This document shows positions 1 to 11,215 of a stretch of DNA of 64,000 bases, piece after piece. The notes beneath the pieces were generated by a model. The model worked only from the letters and a program-made list of their open reading frames with translations. It did not search any database and was not told the DNA's origin. The translations under genes were made by a program, and so were the position numbers. The stretch is taken from the NCBI GenBank assembly GCA_000827495.1, contig KN817643.1:1-64000 (forward strand), given 5' to 3'. Each line of letters opens with the position of its first letter. Position 1 is the first letter of the stretch. This stretch comes from Hypholoma sublateritium FD-334 SS-4 (lineage: Eukaryota > Basidiomycota > Agaricomycetes > Agaricales > Strophariaceae).

Positions 1-1434
1 ATAGTGGAGTACGGCTAAAATCGAAAATCTAGCGGATTTACGCGCATAGACCGATTGCAGCCGTATCACCGTCTGAATACATCACTCTCTCCCTTTTTTC
101 CAGCCCATGTAGTGGGCGCATCTGCCTGAATAGCGTCGCTCTTTCCCTTTTCTCCAGTGCATGTAGCGGGTGTTCCGCTACATGGCCATCCGGATCCGCC
201 TGAATAGGTCGCTCTTACCCCTTTCCCCAACTCGTGTAGCGGGCGTTCCGCTACATGCCCATCAATCTGGATTCTCGTCCTGAAGCAACCCATGTCATCC
301 ATCTCTGCCGTATACCAATCTTTCGCCTATCTCCTTTGCTTTTGTTATTGTTCCAAAGTCGTTTTTGACCATGAATAAATTACTGTCTGTATCGGGACAC
401 TTGCCACAATTTTACACAATATCCTGTCATCTCTCTTTTTCGCACAATCTGTACCAGCTTTGTCGATGTGTCTGCCAGTGGTAGCGGCTACCGGCGTGGT
501 ATATTCTGTAAACGAAGCATAGATCCCAGGTATCAACATCTTCGGAGAGCGGCACGATTTCTCTCCGCATAACTAAAAAATACCCTGCCCATGCATCTAT
601 GTCCGTGGTGTCGTCGTATCAGATCTGACATGCAACTTTCTGATCTAAGGAGAAACAAGACAAGTGCCGATTGACTGCTTCGCGAACGTATTACTGCCCC
701 CCTGTATCTCTAGCCGTGGTGTTATCGTGTCCCATCTTAGTCCCATCTTACGCGCAACCTTCCATTCTATGTCAAATATGCCATTGCGCCGCTTTACTGG
801 TTCTGTTGCTCTAGACCCATGTTCACTGCGGCTTGCAGCGGGTGACATTTGTGGGGTGGTTGCATACTTCTTGTGCTGTGTTACTTCGCATGCATACACC
901 GCCGACCGACTTCATTACCGCTCTGGCAAGAGTGGTGCGTTTTGTTTGACCCTGCTACACAGAAGGTTCACAGGTGAATGGCCTAGGCCGACTGCAGTCC
1001 TTCTCGCAGGTCTTCCGATTGGTGGAGACTACAATCGTGGAATTCTGTACGCGCAATCGTGGCGCAAGGCATAGGTCCTGTCTCTATAAAACCCTGCTCG
1101 CGGATAGTACCCCCTCATTCGCCTGCAATGGCTGAGTCGTACAGGAGTTATGTCTTTCCGTATATGTGCACTAGTTCGTCCTCCTCCCCATTACTTGGAG
1201 CGGCGATCCAAGCAACAAGTTACCCCAAACATCCTCCAGTCGCTCCGACTCCTGGCCCCGTGAACCTTGAATTGCCAATTATGACCTTGACGCTCTCGGT
1301 CGATGTTGCGTACATCTTTGACGAGGTCTGTATTTCGTTTTTGTCGTTGCAAATTCGAGTTAATAATATCTATACAGGAAGTGATCCCGAACGTGCGACC
1401 TAGAACTATATGCGAACTACATAGGGCTTCTAAA
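1..1434. other. Intergenic, no supported gene
   Basis: Short open frames exist on both strands but none has codon character, splice sites or a protein pattern that I can support. The only structure seen is the repeat and hairpin cluster near 86-257 and a weak repeat of a 'ccgtggtgt' phrase around 604 and 714. The segment probably holds the promoter and 5' UTR of the gene starting at 1435. Confidence 0.5.
86..257. repeat. Degenerate three-unit repeat with two hairpins
   Basis: Three related units each run from a pyrimidine tract through a 'tgtag(c/t)ggg' phrase; the first two end in 'gcctgaatag'. Units 2 and 3 contain short palindromes. At 160-184 the arms catgtagcgg and ccgctacatg enclose a 5-nt loop. 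At 235-255 the arms tgtagcgg and ccgctaca enclose a 5-nt loop. Both are read directly; function is unknown. Confidence 0.55.
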
Positions 1435-2621
1435 ATGGTACTTCCCGAAACCACCTCGCGCATGGGTGGCAAGGAGGTCATCATCAAGAAACCTGTGTTT
1501 AAAACTGATCTCGCAGGCACAGAAGAAGATCTCGATTGCTTTTGGGGCCTATGCTCTCTGATTCTCGACGTCGGGACTGAGTATCGGGCTACCCCCTTCT
1601 GTACGAGTGAGTTTGGGGTGTCCCCGGACATGGAAGCGGTTCGAATTCTTGCGAGGCTGGCTAAGGATGTTCCGGCGTTCCGTGCGGTATACGAGCAGCT
1701 TTCCAAGTCACCCCTCGCCGCTTTTATGGCTGGTCAAATTAATCACGATCATCCAGAGGATGAAGACCCCTGGGACTACACTAGTGGGGGTATATCAGTC
1801 AACCAGCGTGCGTCGTATTTTGCACGTATGCTGTCAGATTATGTGAGTACAACACCGACTTCATATTCACAAAAATATGTTCAAACTCTTTGATAGGGCC
1901 GCATCGACGCGCAAGACATCACTGCCTTGTGTCGAAATGTCGCAGCAGACGTCCTCCTCACACAGCCAACTTGCGGCATACAGCCGCTAGGTCTAGATGA
2001 CGAACGTTTTGCTCTACCCAACGAGAAAGCCGCCTTCGCAAATCGCGTGCTTACCGTTCTCAGCCCTGACTCAAGTGATCAGGATAAAAGCGACAAGAAT
2101 ACGATTGCTCATCGGCTGGCATTATTGTATCAATCTCCTACGGTTTTATCCGTAACAAAAGCTATGACCCTCAAGGTTGGTCATCGCCAGATGGCTCATG
2201 GCCTTCGCCACGCGCATGATGGGTTTAATTTCCCTGCTGCAGGCTTTGCGTTTGCGGCAACGCTGGTGAGCGAATACAGTTTACATGGAAATACACAAAC
2301 TAATGTACTCAGATCCAAACTCAGCTAAAGGTCATGCGAGACTTGCCAATGACGGATAATCAAGATCTTGCAAATTTTGAAGACCGTGGCATAATTTTCG
2401 AGGAAGAGGCGCTGCGATGGGGGGCGAACGCCAAACAGATCACCAGTCTAATTTCGCCGATTCCTTCCATTTCCAAAAAGTCCATTCTTCTCCACGACGG
2501 CATTGCCCTAGTTGGCATGGCGAAAGCAATGGAGAGTAGCTTGGTGCTTGCTGGTGTAGCTTTGCCCATTGGAGAGACCGATCGCATCATGAAGAAATTG
2601 CTTGCACTTCGGGATGGATGA
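1435..2621 (+). CDS. Hypothetical protein, three exons, 361 residues
   Basis: Exons are 1435-1842, 1897-2265 and 2313-2621. All junctions are phase 0 and the lengths (408, 369 and 309) are multiples of three. Introns start GTGAGT and GTGAGC and end TAG and CAG; the second has a clear actaat branch site. The start ATG follows a stop-rich leader and gives MVLPETTSRMGG. The protein is soluble in appearance, mildly acidic and helix-rich, with an aspartate and glutamate-rich stretch near residues 104-110 (HDHPEDEDPWDY). I see no signal peptide, membrane segment or catalytic motif that I recognise, so no function is offered. The consistent phases and codon-like composition make a real gene likely. 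The first ATG could be slightly different. Confidence 0.7.
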
Positions 2622-3754
2622 TACTTTTGGTGCGCTCTATTATCCTCGCTTTCCCCCTCCTCTGATTTATCCATGTAGCTGGCCATTAGCACTTGTCTAT
2701 ACCCCGATCGTCTGTCACGGAAGTGGGCTGGGGCGGGTTACATTGAAAATTTAATATACATACTATTGATTGCATTTCTGGTATTCTTTGAGTGATGTGT
2801 CGGTCATTCATGCTCAAGCTCACTGCCATTCAGGAACTTCAGGATGTGCAGCAGGATGGGCTGTAGAGCTATCTGGTGCCAACATCGTGGACAATGTTGT
2901 CAAAGAGTATGAGTGGGTGTTGGTCCACTCATTCTCCGCGACGTCTCTACATGATGCAGAACTGCTGCCGCTGATGTCTGGTGATGCCTGGACGCTCCTC
3001 TACAGGCTACTTGCTATGATGTTATCACGAATCTCGCGAGAACGGAGACACGAACTTCAAGGCGTCGGAAGAAGCGAGGGTTGCAACGCTCCGCCAAGTT
3101 CTGCGACGAGGCTCCGCAATGTTCCCTCATGTATGTTTTCACGATGCTTGAGGGACCCGCGATTATAATAGCCCGCGATTCCCTCGGATCCACAGATTTA
3201 TCCGGACATCTGAACGACATCTTGTTCAGCGCGATGTTTGGAGGGGCCACGCGTCAAGACCCAGAGTTTGGCCCAGGACTCGAGACAAAAATTGGCCTGA
3301 GAACAGGCAATGAAGCAGACGCGCGAGGTTTGGATCGAAGGCAATAAAGCAAGAGCGGCCCAAGGAGTCCAAGCCCGTGCGAGCAGGAGGATGAGGAGCA
3401 GGCGACGTTCAGCAAATTCGTCCGCCGCTGCGGGAGACCCTAGTATGGGATGCAACATTGCTGTGTATAGTGATTAAAGGAGACAGACTCAGCTTTTAAG
3501 ACAGCAGCCGCAGCCCGAGTGAAGGCGTCTGTCAACTAGGTCAGTCGGAGCTCGGCCGCAGTAAGAACTGAGGCGACCGCAGTGGGAACTACGGTCATCT
3601 TTTCCAGTCTCGCCATTTTCAATCCCCTTAAGAATGAACAAAAACATTGAGGTCATCTCGCTACGCTTTTCCAGATTCTACGAATTCTTATTACTCTCTC
3701 GACCGTAGCCTCTCGTTCCCTTGACCTCACTTGTGGCTCTCCTCTACTCCCTGG
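2622..3754. other. Spacer with open but unsupported frames
   Basis: Apart from the possible exon relic at 2761-2830, frames at 2770-3168 and 3081-3347 are open but lack matching splice sites, codon bias or recognisable motifs. They may be decayed coding sequence. Nothing functional can be supported. Confidence 0.35.
2761..2830 (+). pseudogene. Possible relic of the Goodbye-region exon
   Basis: About 20 bases (ttctggtattctttgagtga) match the 3' end of exon 3 plus splice donor of the left-arm Goodbye/EF-hand gene at 34503-34522. They are followed by a possible acceptor and a short open stretch (ELQDVQQDG) that then stops. This would make it a relic of a further family member near the left edge of the window. 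The match is short, so chance is possible. Confidence 0.25.
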
Positions 3755-4458
3755 ATGAAAGACGAATCGTCCTCCACTTCCGGCGGCAGCCGCGATGACA
3801 TGTGCATTGGCGACGAAGTTTCCAAGGACCGTTTGGGGCAAAGTTCCAACAAGGGTACCGGACATCTAATTAGTAGCGAGCAGTTCAATTCAATACGAGA
3901 CGAATGCCACCAGCAGAACGAAAGCCGTTTGAGGGATAGGATCCATTCGCTCGAGCAAGAGGTCATCAAACTACAGCTTTGGAATATGCAGCTCGCCGTG
4001 ACCACCCCAGGCCCTGGTTAGTTCAGATCTTTTGGCTGTAGAATTTTTTGCTTATTGCATCTATTAGAGCAGGTGCCTTTCCAGTTCAACCTCTATTTTC
4101 CTTCATACCCGCTGACGTGCCCGAGGTCCCTTCCATACACGAGTTGACATTTATGCGCATGGGTAATCCGCCTCCAAAGCCCAAGAAGAAGACGCTGAAA
4201 TTGAAAGGCAAAGAACAAGAACTCAAGGCATCAACACCCCTGGTGGCCTCCACCGCTGCCCCAGAGGATAATGAAAACCCGGTAATCCTTGAGGTACTCA
4301 ACCCAGTCCATAACTCCGTGTTCAAGTCTCAACAAAGAAATAGGTCCCGCTTGTATCTTCGCCAGAGATCATCGGTTCGAATGCACTCCAGTCTCACTAC
4401 GTCGCAGGCAGGACTCTGTGGAAAGCGGCCATGTTTCATTGCTTCTGGTTGGTTTTGA
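3755..4458 (+). CDS. Hypothetical coiled-coil-like protein, two exons
   Basis: Exon 1 is 3755-4016 and exon 2 is 4070-4458, joined in phase 1 across an intron beginning GTTAGT and ending TTAGAG (the second AG is the one that keeps frame). The first exon is Ser/Asp-rich (MKDESSSTSGG) and then turns into a charged heptad-like helix (SRLRDRIHSLEQEVIKLQL) at residues 63-81. Exon 2 has a Pro/Lys block (NPPPKPKKKTLKLKGK) that could act as a basic tract or nuclear localisation signal; that is inference. The C-terminus may be misassigned, since the last 40 residues look less protein-like and a further intron near 4340 is possible. An in-frame ATG at 3731 is an alternative start. No family is recognised. 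Confidence 0.45.
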
Positions 4459-4739
4459 TGGCGTGTGTGCTGTGGACATCACTCTCGCTCTTGTTGGGTA
4501 ATCAGAGTGAGGACTCCATCGGCTCCTCGGTCAGTACATACATTTAAATATGTCAACCTCGGTACCCCGTGGAATCGAGTGGCCCAAGCTGCGCGCCTTT
4601 CAAATATGTATAAAATGTGTTTCGGAGAGTAGTAATGGCTCGGGCGGTCAATGATATGTCAAGTCAGCGCGATACAAAAAGGGATCTGCATGATAGTAGA
4701 GAGGTGATGCAGTTGCTACCCATTACCTATACATGAAAT

Positions 4740-4975
4740 ATGTGTACCCTTTTGTTTTCCCGCTGTGCAACATCATTCCACTCAAGGGCTGTGGAGAGGA
4801 TACGGGACATTGTGCGAGACCTTGTTGATGGTAAGTGTCTCTGCATCTACCCCATGAAGAGTCTAACCTTTTGTAGGTGGAAGCCTATTGCGGCCATGTT
4901 GATGTTTGCCTTCTTTTCGTCAAGGACCTGTATGGCAGGCTCTTTTCCATTGATTAATGGTGTTTGAACGGACGA
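4740..4975 (+). pseudogene. Isolated two-exon coding fragment
   Basis: A GTAAGT donor near 4832 and a TTTTGTAG acceptor near 4877 join two short open stretches; the spliced frame reads ETLLM then VEAYCGHVDVCLLFVKDLYG before a stop. The protein-like downstream piece suggests a real exon once lay here, but no complete start or continuation can be built. It lies just upstream of more decayed sequence. Confidence 0.25.
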
Positions 4976-5219
4976 CTTGCCAGAAGCCTTCAACGTACGT
5001 GGACCGCCACTGACGTGTGTATCAACAAATTGAATCCTATTTGGACCAGTTTACCGACCTCGCGGATGGACCTCGCCACCTGAGGAGCGCAACGCGATCA
5101 TGTGTCAATGCGTGAATCTGTTCTACGTGGACACGGTTCCGTGACCGCCGTTGCGAATACAAGGGCCTGCATAAAACGTGGAAGAAAACACTGGAAGTGG
5201 TGACCGGCGAGGGGCGCAG

Positions 5220-6350
5220 AGAACCTCACAGACGACGAGCTTGTCGAGCTCATCGCAGAGAACCGCAGTATGTCAAGGACTCTAGCAGAGTATGGTTCGC
5301 AGCAGCCGATGAACCCGTCGAGGCCTAGAAATACACAACGCAAAGCCCCGCACCGCGTCTTCATCGCAATCCCCATCTCGCCTCTCGCGCGTGGCGCGGG
5401 CATGCGACGACTCCGACAACCACCTAGACCCGGATGAACAAACCTCGCTGTCGAGATTTCGCAGCTGGAGCCTCAGCCTGTTCCGCGCCGACAAGGACGA
5501 GGCCGCATCGCAGTCTCAGTCGCAGCCCGGACGCTGGGAAACACGCACGGACAAGAATATCGAAGCGCTCGCGGCGCTGCGGCAGTAGGCGGGCCAGCAG
5601 GCTGAGCAGCTGCATGCTTTCGACATGTGTCCGGACAGGGCAACATCGCCGCCGAGGAGTATTCGCACCCCCACCACGCCGCCGCCACCAGTACTCGCAG
5701 CAGCAAATGCGGCAGTACGACCAGCAACAGTCGCAGCAGACCCATCCACAGCAGCAGCAGCACCCTGGCGCACCCTGGCCGTTCACCACGTACCGCCCCT
5801 CGCAGTTGCATACGCCGATTGCGGGTACGTCGCCCGGATCGCTCAATATAAAGAGCCGACGCAGATTCAGCACGCCGCGCAGATCCAGGAGCAGCTGTAA
5901 CTCCTCGAGAGGGACATAGACGCGTTCATGACCGCGTCTGGGCAGACGTATTACGAGTCAAACGGGAGGTATGGGCCGCAGCCAATCGAACTGGGGCTGG
6001 GATAGTGGAAAGCGTGGGTAGAGGCCGCGGAGGACAACGGCAGGGAAGTCGCTGGCGGGCCCGAGGGGGTGGTCGTGCTGTTGGAGCAAGACGTACCATG
6101 AAGTTGGACGAGGGGGTGCGTGCTGTTGACGATGTCGATGAACTGGCGTCGGAGTTCGTCCCTGCGCTGGCGGCGAACGCGGACAACGAAAAAATGGAGG
6201 GCGTGGACGACCCTGGTTTCTCTAACGTCCCAAGGCGCGAAGCGGTCGATGTCGTCGGAGTACCAGCGTCCGAATTCTTCGTTGAGGAGAGTTTGTCGCG
6301 AAGAACAAGCGGGAGGACGACGCCGGGACAAACCCACCATAACTCAGAAC
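5220..6350 (+). pseudogene. Decayed gene with glutamine-rich tract
   Basis: Protein-like segments follow one another but are separated by stops and frame changes. They include a charged helix (ELVELIAENRSMSRTLAEYG) near 5240-5300, an Asp/Ser segment ending in NIEALAALRQ and a stop at 5588, and a Gln-rich tract (QQQMRQYDQQQSQQTHPQQQ) near 5700-5760 in another frame. The frame then shifts back through AQIQEQL, stop, and LLERDIDAFMTASGQTYYES to about 6000. At least three interruptions in about 800 bases argue for a pseudogene rather than introns. The minus strand over 6120-6300 also reads protein-like (EEFGRWYSDDIDRFAPWDV), so strand is not certain for the last part. No family is recognised. Confidence 0.4.
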
Positions 6351-6358
6351 GCTGACGC
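6351..6358. repeat. 8-bp target site duplication, left
   Basis: GCTGACGC sits immediately before the MITE terminus and is repeated exactly at 6994-7001. Confidence 0.85.
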
Positions 6359-6993
6359 TAGTGATGTGCGGGCTCGGGCTTGGCCTGAAAGCCCGGGCTT
6401 GGGCCTGAAAGCCAGGGCTTGGGCCTGCCAATATTGCGAGCCAAGCCCGAAGCCCTCAGGACGGCCTGGCCCGGCTGGGCTCGGGCCTGAGCCCGGGCTT
6501 TGATCACGTGTATGCCTTTTGCACCAGAAACTGTAGAGGACGCGTATAAAGCAAAAAAAAAAATTAGTGTACAGCTAAACTACATATTAAATATAATAGA
6601 GTACCAATAGAGTACATACAATAGGTTACTCTAGGAATGGGAGGAGTAATAAAGTAGTTGTAAGGCCACAAAATCAACGACGCGCATCGCTGTAAGTGGG
6701 TCACGTGCTTCTGCGGCATCGGCCGGTGGCTCGAACATTACACAAAGTGTCATCGAGGGCTGTAGTGGAGGCATTTTTGGAAAGAANTTTTTTATTTGTA
6801 CAGTTAATACAAGNTAATACAGCAAGGAAAAAATTATTCCAAAGCCCGGGCTCAGGCCCGGGCTTTGGGCTTTCAAAATCTGAGGCCAAGCCGTAGGCCC
6901 GCCAAAGCCGGCTGTCGGGCCCGGCTTGGCCCGGCCTAAATGGGCCCGGCTCAGACGGGCTTCGGGCCTCAAGCCCGAGCCTGCACATCACTA
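6359..6993. mobile_element. hAT-type MITE, 635 bp
   Basis: The element starts TAGTGATGTGC and ends GCACATCACTA. The first 24 bases match the reverse complement of the last 24 with one mismatch. It is flanked by perfect 8-bp direct repeats (GCTGACGC). An 8-bp duplication with TAG-type inverted ends is the hallmark of the hAT superfamily. The ends are very GC-rich, built of a repeated 'gcccgggcttgggcctgaaa' phrase on the left and its complement on the right, while the middle (about 6540-6840) is AT-rich. There is no transposase frame, so it is non-autonomous. Two undetermined bases (6787, 6814) lie inside it. It interrupts decayed coding sequence. Confidence 0.85.
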
Positions 6994-7001
6994 GCTGACG
7001 C
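6994..7001. repeat. 8-bp target site duplication, right
   Basis: GCTGACGC, identical to 6351-6358, flanks the right end of the MITE. Confidence 0.85.
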
Positions 7002-8037
7002 TTTCCCCGTCGACGCGCCCGCAGATTCAATGAGCGCCAGCGTGGGCGCTGATGATACTGCGCATGTGCATGTACCCACCGCAACGCAGAGCGCATGCGT
7101 GTCCGTCGATTCGTCCGCCACCTCTTGCGTGGTCAACATGCCGGTCGATCCAGGTTAGGGACGAATACTTACATTTCACCAAATATGATTAAAAGGCTAA
7201 TGACACACGTAAGCATCTGCTGTTTCCATAGCCGTTGTTTTGAGCTGACCGTGTTGCGAAATAGCGTACATTTTCGCGTCCGCTGTATTCTCGCAAACAT
7301 TAAATGCTGCCACAAGCTCAAGGAGAGCTGCTTGGGTATGTCTGGACCATGTAACTGGCCGATACATGATCCTGACAGCCGTCGTCCATATTTATAGATC
7401 AACTACGCGAAAACAGTGCCCCGGAGCCTTCAGCACCTCCACATTCATCACGCCCCCGAAGCCCAAATCGCGCCGTCGCCCTGACTCGGCCGGAGAGCTC
7501 TCCTAGACGCGCGCCCAAGTCCACATCGCCCACGCGGACCGCGAGGCCGTAGCTCACATGTGACGCGCGATAATAACCCGGAGGCCGCATGCAAGGCGCA
7601 TGAGGAGCACGTGCGGAGGGTAAGGCAGGCGGCGCAGGCAAAGGATGAGGTAGAGAGAGAGTTCAGTGCGCTGGAAGAGGCGGCGAATAGGGCGGCGGAG
7701 CGCGAGAAGGCTCCGGAGAAGCAAGGCAACTTTGTTGAAAGGAGAGGGAGCGCGTGCGCGGAGCGGCCAGCGGACTAGGTCGGCACGATGGGTCCGGCGG
7801 CGACGAGCTTCGCCGAGGATTTCGGGCCTTTCGGCGTGCACGGCCATGGCACCTAGTCCACTACTCGAGGCGCATGGGCTGAAGCTGAGGTGGGGACGAC
7901 ACGCGCAAGACGGGGAGGAGGAGGTGCAGGTGCAGGAACAGGCCCTGCCCGAGGAGGCCATCCGGATCGGTGAGCCATCCACCCAGGGAACCGCCGTTGG
8001 CCACATCAGCGTTGGATCTCCCGGCCGTGTCCCGTAG
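7002..8037 (+). pseudogene. Decayed Pro/Ser-rich and coiled-coil coding sequence
   Basis: Downstream of the MITE the plus strand reads a Ser/Ala/Val segment to 7158, then a Pro/Ser/Arg-rich stretch near 7430-7550. After stops it continues with a charged helical segment (EEHVRRVRQAAQAKDEVERE) at about 7600-7660 that looks like a coiled coil. A further piece (SFAEDFGPFGVHGHG) lies near 7800. In-frame stops and frame changes separate the pieces. It may be the other half of the decayed gene on the left side of the MITE, but I cannot join the two with confidence. Confidence 0.35.
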
Positions 8038-8080
8038 GGGCTTCCGTCGCTAGTTTGAGCGGGCGGCGCGGGATTTTAGG

Positions 8081-9120
8081 ATGGGGTTGTCAATCTCCAA
8101 CCCCACAACCGCAAACACAATCCCCTCCGCATCGTCCACCGTGGGCTTCGGCTTAGCGCGCATAACAGCAATAGACGGATGGAGCCTGCGCACCTCCCCT
8201 ACCATTGTCGGCATGTCCCAGCGGTGCGCCCCTTACCCATCCCCCCAAAAAATAAAAATTAATAATTTACACCGACCATGGACTACCTCCGCTGGCCCGG
8301 CTTGCAGCTCGACACCCTCCCCATGTTCACCCTCGCCAACGCCTCCTCGCCTGCCAACGCCAACGCCAGCCTATACGACCAGCTCACCGCCGCCCTGCCC
8401 GCCCGTGCCGCATCTCACCTCTGCGATGGTCCGCACGATGGACGGCGCGGGGTGCTATAAGAATATTGGCGACGAGGACGTGAATGCGATGGTGCGCGGA
8501 TCCTGGGCGTGTCTCTTTTTCGTGGACGCTGATATCCATCTTTTTTTTGGGATTAAGGAGAATGCACACTGCGACGACGCCGACCACGCGCTATTTGATA
8601 GTGTGATCAAGCTCACGCCCGACATGGCGCCGTGCGATTTGGCCGTGATCTGCAGGAAGTGCTTCGAGGTGCACCCGCTCTCTGACACGTCCCACCACCC
8701 GCACTGACCACCTATTTCTAATGTTTTTGTTTAAAAAACAGATGTACGTCGCCCGCCTGCGCGCCATCCCCGACACCGCCGTCCACCCCGCGTCCAACCC
8801 CAAATCAAAGCCCAAAAAACCACCATCAAATACGGTGAGCCTTTCCCCCCCGCCCCACTCACCCGCTCCACTCATCATGCACATACTAGTCGAATACACG
8901 CTCATATCCGTGCGCAGCGCCGTCCCCACACCGCAGTGCGCCTTTCTCTCCCTCCACCCTCACGCCCAGCGTACTGACTGACCGAAACCGGTGGATTTTT
9001 GGATATAACCCCGCCGGCCCCTGCGCGCACGCGGGCCCGTACTCGCGGCATGCCGTGGACTACGTCTGCGCCGCGAGCGGGCAGCACTGCATGCGCACGT
9101 CCCCGAAAGTGCCTTCTCTA
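8081..9120 (+). pseudogene. Decayed fragments, one PP2C-start-like
   Basis: The stretch beginning at 8081 (MGLSISNPTTANT, then GFGLARITAIDGW) resembles the N-terminus of fungal PP2C phosphatases (MG-x-x-LS-x-P-x-T ... G-x-S-x-M-Q-G-W). The Mn-binding MEDAH motif that should follow is missing and the sequence degenerates at once. A second stretch at 8400-8700 (GDEDVNAMVRGSW, LFFGIKENAHCDDAD) and a third near 9000-9110 are protein-like but out of frame with it. The PP2C assignment is from memory of the family and weak. No intact gene can be built. Confidence 0.3.
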
Positions 9121-9218
9121 ATACGGGCGCTTTGGGCCCTACGGTTTACCGCCCCAGGGGTGTCGATGTGGCGTTCTTCGCCGTCAGGGGCGCCTTGGCT
9201 CTTGCTGCGGGGAGGGGT

Positions 9219-10010
9219 CTAGTCGCGGATGTAGAGGAAGGCGTGGGCAGACGACGCGCCGCAGCTCCGGGTCGCGTCGGCGTCGCGGGTTTGGGGTTGG
9301 AACATGTCGACGTCGCCGAGTCCGAGGGAGCAATTCAAGGAGCAGAGCGCGATGCCGCCACGCGCGGCGCGCGCGTAGTCGAGAATGCGCGCGGGGCTTT
9401 CACGAGCGGGTTCTCGAGCTTCGCTTTCGAGGGGGCTGGCGCGGACGATTCCTTGCGCGAGGTAGAACCGATCGTCAGATTCTATCATACGGGGCGCACG
9501 CGCAGAGGCATGTATGATATAGACAGACCAAACTCAGGCAGCGGTATGTTATCCCACGTCGGGCTGTACAACCGCGCCACCTCAAAATCAGACACCGGCA
9601 CCTCGTCGTACGGCAGCGCATGCGCGAGCCCGAGGAGTGTCCTCCCAGCCTGCACGTAGTCGGGCAGCTCAAAGTCAAATGGCGGGTGGTACGGCAGATC
9701 TACACGGCGCGCAGTCAGCCGCGGCACATCAAACAATGGCGCAGAACAACCAACGTACCGAGCGTGTTTGCGTACCCGTACTCGGGGAAGGCAGTGAGGA
9801 CGACGCGGGTGAAGGTAGGAGGGCGCCGCCGCCGCCGAGCGACGCGGCGGGCAGGAGCGCGAGGGCCGGCGTGGAGTGCAGCGTCTCGAGATGCGTTTGC
9901 AGAGATGCTTCTGCCTCTGCCGTCCCAGGCGACAGATGAGGGCTCGACCGTGCATGGGAAGCGCGAACGGGAAGCAAGGCAGCCATCCGCGAGGAGCGAA
10001 GGGCTCAAAG
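9219..10010 (-). pseudogene. Decayed minus-strand gene with one clean intron
   Basis: Reading the minus strand, a segment ASLQTHLETLHSTPALALLP (about 9900) leads to a GGC-repeat where the frame slips. It then runs TFTRVVLTAFPEYGYANTL up to a GTACGT donor near 9763. Removing an intron of about 60 nt ending GTGTAG joins in phase to a coherent exon (LPYHPPFDFELPDY, LLGLAHALPYDEVPVSDFEV) down to about 9530. A further coding-like piece (DDRFYLAQGIVRASPLESEA) lies at 9420-9480. The clean splice shows this was a real gene. The slip at the trinucleotide repeat and lack of a continuous frame suggest it is now broken, unless the slip is a sequencing error. No family is recognised. Confidence 0.45.
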
Positions 10011-10529
10011 AACGACGTTGTACCGCGTTTGTTTGCCCGTCGAGCTACGGGAAGAGCACGCGCGTCCACGGCGCCCATAGACGAGTGCCTCCAGTGCATA
10101 CATGCAAGTGGACTGCATGGTCGATGTCTGCGTATTGCGCAGCCCACAGGCGGTATTGGAGTCTTGCCGACCGCTGACAGCTCCCGCGCATCTCGACATT
10201 GGACGTAGTCTCACAGGTACCGGGACCCGTGGAGGGTTGCTCGAATGTCGGGGATGAGTGCACGCTACAGCAAGAAGGCGGACGGTAGGACATGACAGGC
10301 AGGGGCACAGGCGGAGGACGGCGTGTGGCGGAAATGCAGGGCGGGAGGGGCACTGGCGAACTTAGCAGAAACGCGACCGTGGAGAGATTGTAGACGGTGC
10401 AAAGAGATGTTATTGGCGCTTGAAGGCCTCAGGCCCGCGCAGAGCAATCAAACTTCGTTTACAAACGTTTGGCCGTGACTGCCCTACGAGGACGCCTGTT
10501 ACTAAATCGCCTCCTTCACGACTTCCGAT

Positions 10530-11215
10530 ATGATGGCAAGCAGTAAGTACACCTCTCTGGTTTCAATGTCCCTGGACTGACGCACATTTATGACAGAGCT
10601 TCTCCTCAACATGATGGCCGCCAGTAAGTACCATCTCTAATAGTATTACATACAATTTTTGACCATTCTACATAGAAGGGCCCTCATCGTCGTATGAGTT
10701 CTTCTTACCGCGAGGGGTTCTTTCGAAAAGGAAATCACTGCCCAAACGACAAAATGCAATCCAGGTTTTCCGAGACGCCATCGAAAAGATGCATACGCAG
10801 ATCAGCGCCAATTTCGATGGCCCCCGCAAATGGGCCGTTGTAATCAAGTAAGTTATCTAGATACCTTCAATAATAGGTCTAATACCGTAATCTTTCTAGC
10901 CAGCCCTGCCTCCATAACTCTGATAATCGCTTGAAGAATCGATATCGCGCCCGCCGGTTGACGCCAGTGAACAGCCAAACGGACGCCAATCATTATACTG
11001 CGTACGGCTACCTCGCCACCACCTCAGCGTGCTCCCAATCAATGAAGGGTGGATGTGCATTGAGGAATCGATGGTGGATGCACGTTGATGCAGCCAAGCG
11101 TGTCGACTATGCTCCGTATTTTCGTGGAGGTAAGATGTGGAAAAGGAGACTTTTTGAAAAGGAAATAGTTCCCTTGGCGGTACGTTACGACGTGGTTTCT
11201 AGTGTCTACGCCTGA
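10530..11215 (+). CDS. Hypothetical basic protein, four exons, 175 residues
   Basis: Exons are 10530-10542, 10597-10623, 10676-10847 and 10900-11215. All donors are GTAAGT and acceptors are ACAG, ATAG and CTAG. The phases close exactly (528 nt). The first exon is only 13 nt (ATGATGGCAAGCA) and the end of exon 2 nearly repeats it, including the donor. The product starts MMASKLLLNMMAAKG and is rich in Arg, Lys, Trp and Tyr (RLKNRYRARRL, NRWWMHVDAAKR, GGKMWKRRLFEKE). There is no obvious signal peptide or membrane span. It could be a small nucleic-acid-binding or orphan agaric protein; no family is recognised. Because the splicing is so regular, I think it is real. Confidence 0.7.

Noticed and set aside
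9132..9659. 175-codon plus-strand frame
   Set aside because: Ala/Gly/Val-rich shadow of the minus-strand coding fragments, which show a real intron and better protein character.
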